Of a stretch of DNA of 64,000 bases, positions 61,556-64,000 are shown piece after piece. Position 1 is the stretch's first letter; each line of letters opens with the position of its first letter. The position numbers and the translations under genes are program-made. Below the pieces are notes generated by a model. That model made no database searches. It saw nothing but the letters and a program-made list of their open reading frames with translations, and was not told where the DNA came from. This DNA comes from Cupriavidus taiwanensis (lineage in GTDB: Bacteria; Pseudomonadota; Gammaproteobacteria; Burkholderiales; Burkholderiaceae): positions 2,433,301 to 2,497,300 of the forward strand of contig NZ_LT984804.1 of the NCBI RefSeq assembly GCF_900250115.1, in the 5' to 3' direction.

Positions 61556-62329
61556 ATGCAAGCACCGCTGAAGCCCGGCAAGGTCTGGCTGGTCGGCGTC
61601 GGCCCTGGCAGCCCGGACCTGGTCACGGTACGCGCCATGCGCGCGCTGGCCGCGGCAGAGGTCTGGCTGGTCGATGACCTGGTCTCGCCGGAGATGGCCG
61701 GCTATGCCAGCCCGGGCACCCATGTGGAGTGGGTCGGCAAGCGCGGCGGGCGCTGCTCGGTGAGCCAGCAGCGCATCCAGCAGCTGACGCTGCAGCACGC
61801 GCTGGCCGGCCGCGCGGTGGCGCGCGTCAAGGGCGGCGATCCGCTGCTGTTCGGGCGCGGCGGCGAAGAAGCCGCGTTCCTGCGCAGCCACGGGCTGCAG
61901 GTCGAGATCGTCAACGGCATCAGCAGCGGTATGGCCGCCGCGCAGGCGCTGGGCATTGCGCTGACCCATCGCGCGCACTGCCACGGCGTGACCTTCGTCA
62001 CCGGCCATACCAGTGCCGACGGCTCGCCCGACTGGCACGCGCTGGCGCGCGGCGGCACCACGCTGGTGATCTACATGGGCATGAGCCGCATCGCCGCGAT
62101 CCGCGACGGGCTGCTTGCCGCCGGCATGGCGTCCGGCACGCCGGCGGCGGTGGTGATGCACGCCGGCACCGAGCACGCGCGCAGCTGGACCGGTTCCCTG
62201 GGCACGCTCGCCGAAGCGCTCGCAGCCGGGATGGCAAGCCCGGCGGTGGTGCTGGTCGGCGGGGTCGTAGCGGACGCGCTGCCGGCAGTCGAGGCGATGG
62301 CTCCGGGCGCGGTCACGCTGGCCGCTTAG
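61556..62329 (+). CDS. nirE: uroporphyrinogen-III C-methyltransferase
   Basis: A 257-residue SUMT. VWLVGVGPGSPDLVTVRAMRALAAAEVWLVDDLVSPE and VARVKGGDPLLFGRGGEEAAFLRSHGLQVEIVNGISS are the tetrapyrrole-methylase blocks that bind SAM. It makes precorrin-2, the entry to sirohaem and then haem d1. Its place as last gene of the nir run marks it as the pathway-specific NirE rather than CobA or CysG. GCAGGAG precedes the ATG at 61556. It converges with pobA. Confidence 0.93.
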   Translation: MQAPLKPGKVWLVGVGPGSPDLVTVRAMRALAAAEVWLVDDLVSPEMAGYASPGTHVEWVGKRGGRCSVSQQRIQQLTLQHALAGRAVARVKGGDPLLFGRGGEEAAFLRSHGLQVEIVNGISSGMAAAQALGIALTHRAHCHGVTFVTGHTSADGSPDWHALARGGTTLVIYMGMSRIAAIRDGLLAAGMASGTPAAVVMHAGTEHARSWTGSLGTLAEALAAGMASPAVVLVGGVVADALPAVEAMAPGAVTLAA

Positions 62330-62422
62330 CGCCGCCTCCCAGGCTCGCGCGCCAGATGCGGCTGCCGCCGTCAGCGACCCGTCCCCCGTGCTGGCCGCAC
62401 CTCCATTTTTCAATCTCTTTTT

Positions 62423-64000
<1,578 letters not shown>

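Overview
The window is a GC-rich (roughly two-thirds G+C), tightly packed bacterial segment with ATGA/TGATG gene overlaps. Gene content is betaproteobacterial and Burkholderiales-like: a Bug/TctC receptor, many LysR regulators, an AraC-type PobR beside pobA, and a full nar + nirS denitrification block. Overall it looks like Cupriavidus or a close relative, possibly a secondary replicon rich in accessory metabolism; that assignment is inference from gene content, not from a search. Both ends cut genes: an Hsp70-family (YegD-like) gene at the left and pobR at the right.

1-16 kb: an Hsp70-like gene; a class III CoA-transferase overlapping a citrate-synthase-fold lyase behind a sigma70-like promoter with an internal palindrome; a diguanylate cyclase; an IclR regulator; a HTH-only LysR remnant; a methyltransferase; a sulfonate-type ABC transporter with a TauD-family dioxygenase, divergent from an O-acetylhomoserine sulfhydrylase gene (a sulfur-scavenging theme); a clsB-ybhN membrane-lipid pair with a small membrane protein; and an orphan MetQ-like binding protein.

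16-37 kb: a 2-oxoacid dehydrogenase E1alpha-E1beta-E2 operon whose E2 lacks the usual active-site Asp; a ribbon-helix-helix protein; a SulP permease; a universal stress protein; a 1-Cys peroxiredoxin; CheV; a BNR beta-propeller protein paired with a MoaD/ThiS-like protein; a GNAT-like protein preceded by a candidate 24-residue membrane peptide; an AzgA-type purine permease with a clear intrinsic terminator; a VOC protein; an H-NS-like protein; a lipoprotein; an AraC regulator; and a LysR/MFS divergent pair.

35.5-62.3 kb: the main functional block. nnrS is divergent from narK1-narK2-narGHJI, followed by a parvulin, a beta-carbonic anhydrase and mobB. A LysR / Bug receptor / LeuC-LeuD-like module interrupts. 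Then nirS-nirM-nirC-nirF-nirDL-nirG-nirH-nirJ-nirN-nirE encodes cytochrome cd1 nitrite reductase, its cytochromes and the complete haem d1 pathway, headed by an FNR/Dnr-type box. Together these reduce nitrate to nitrite to NO; NO reductase and N2O reductase are not in the window. The last 1.6 kb is pobA/pobR for 4-hydroxybenzoate.

No tRNA, rRNA, insertion sequence, integrase or CRISPR array was seen. A family of GC-rich palindromic intergenic repeats occurs at three loci, including inside the nar operon.
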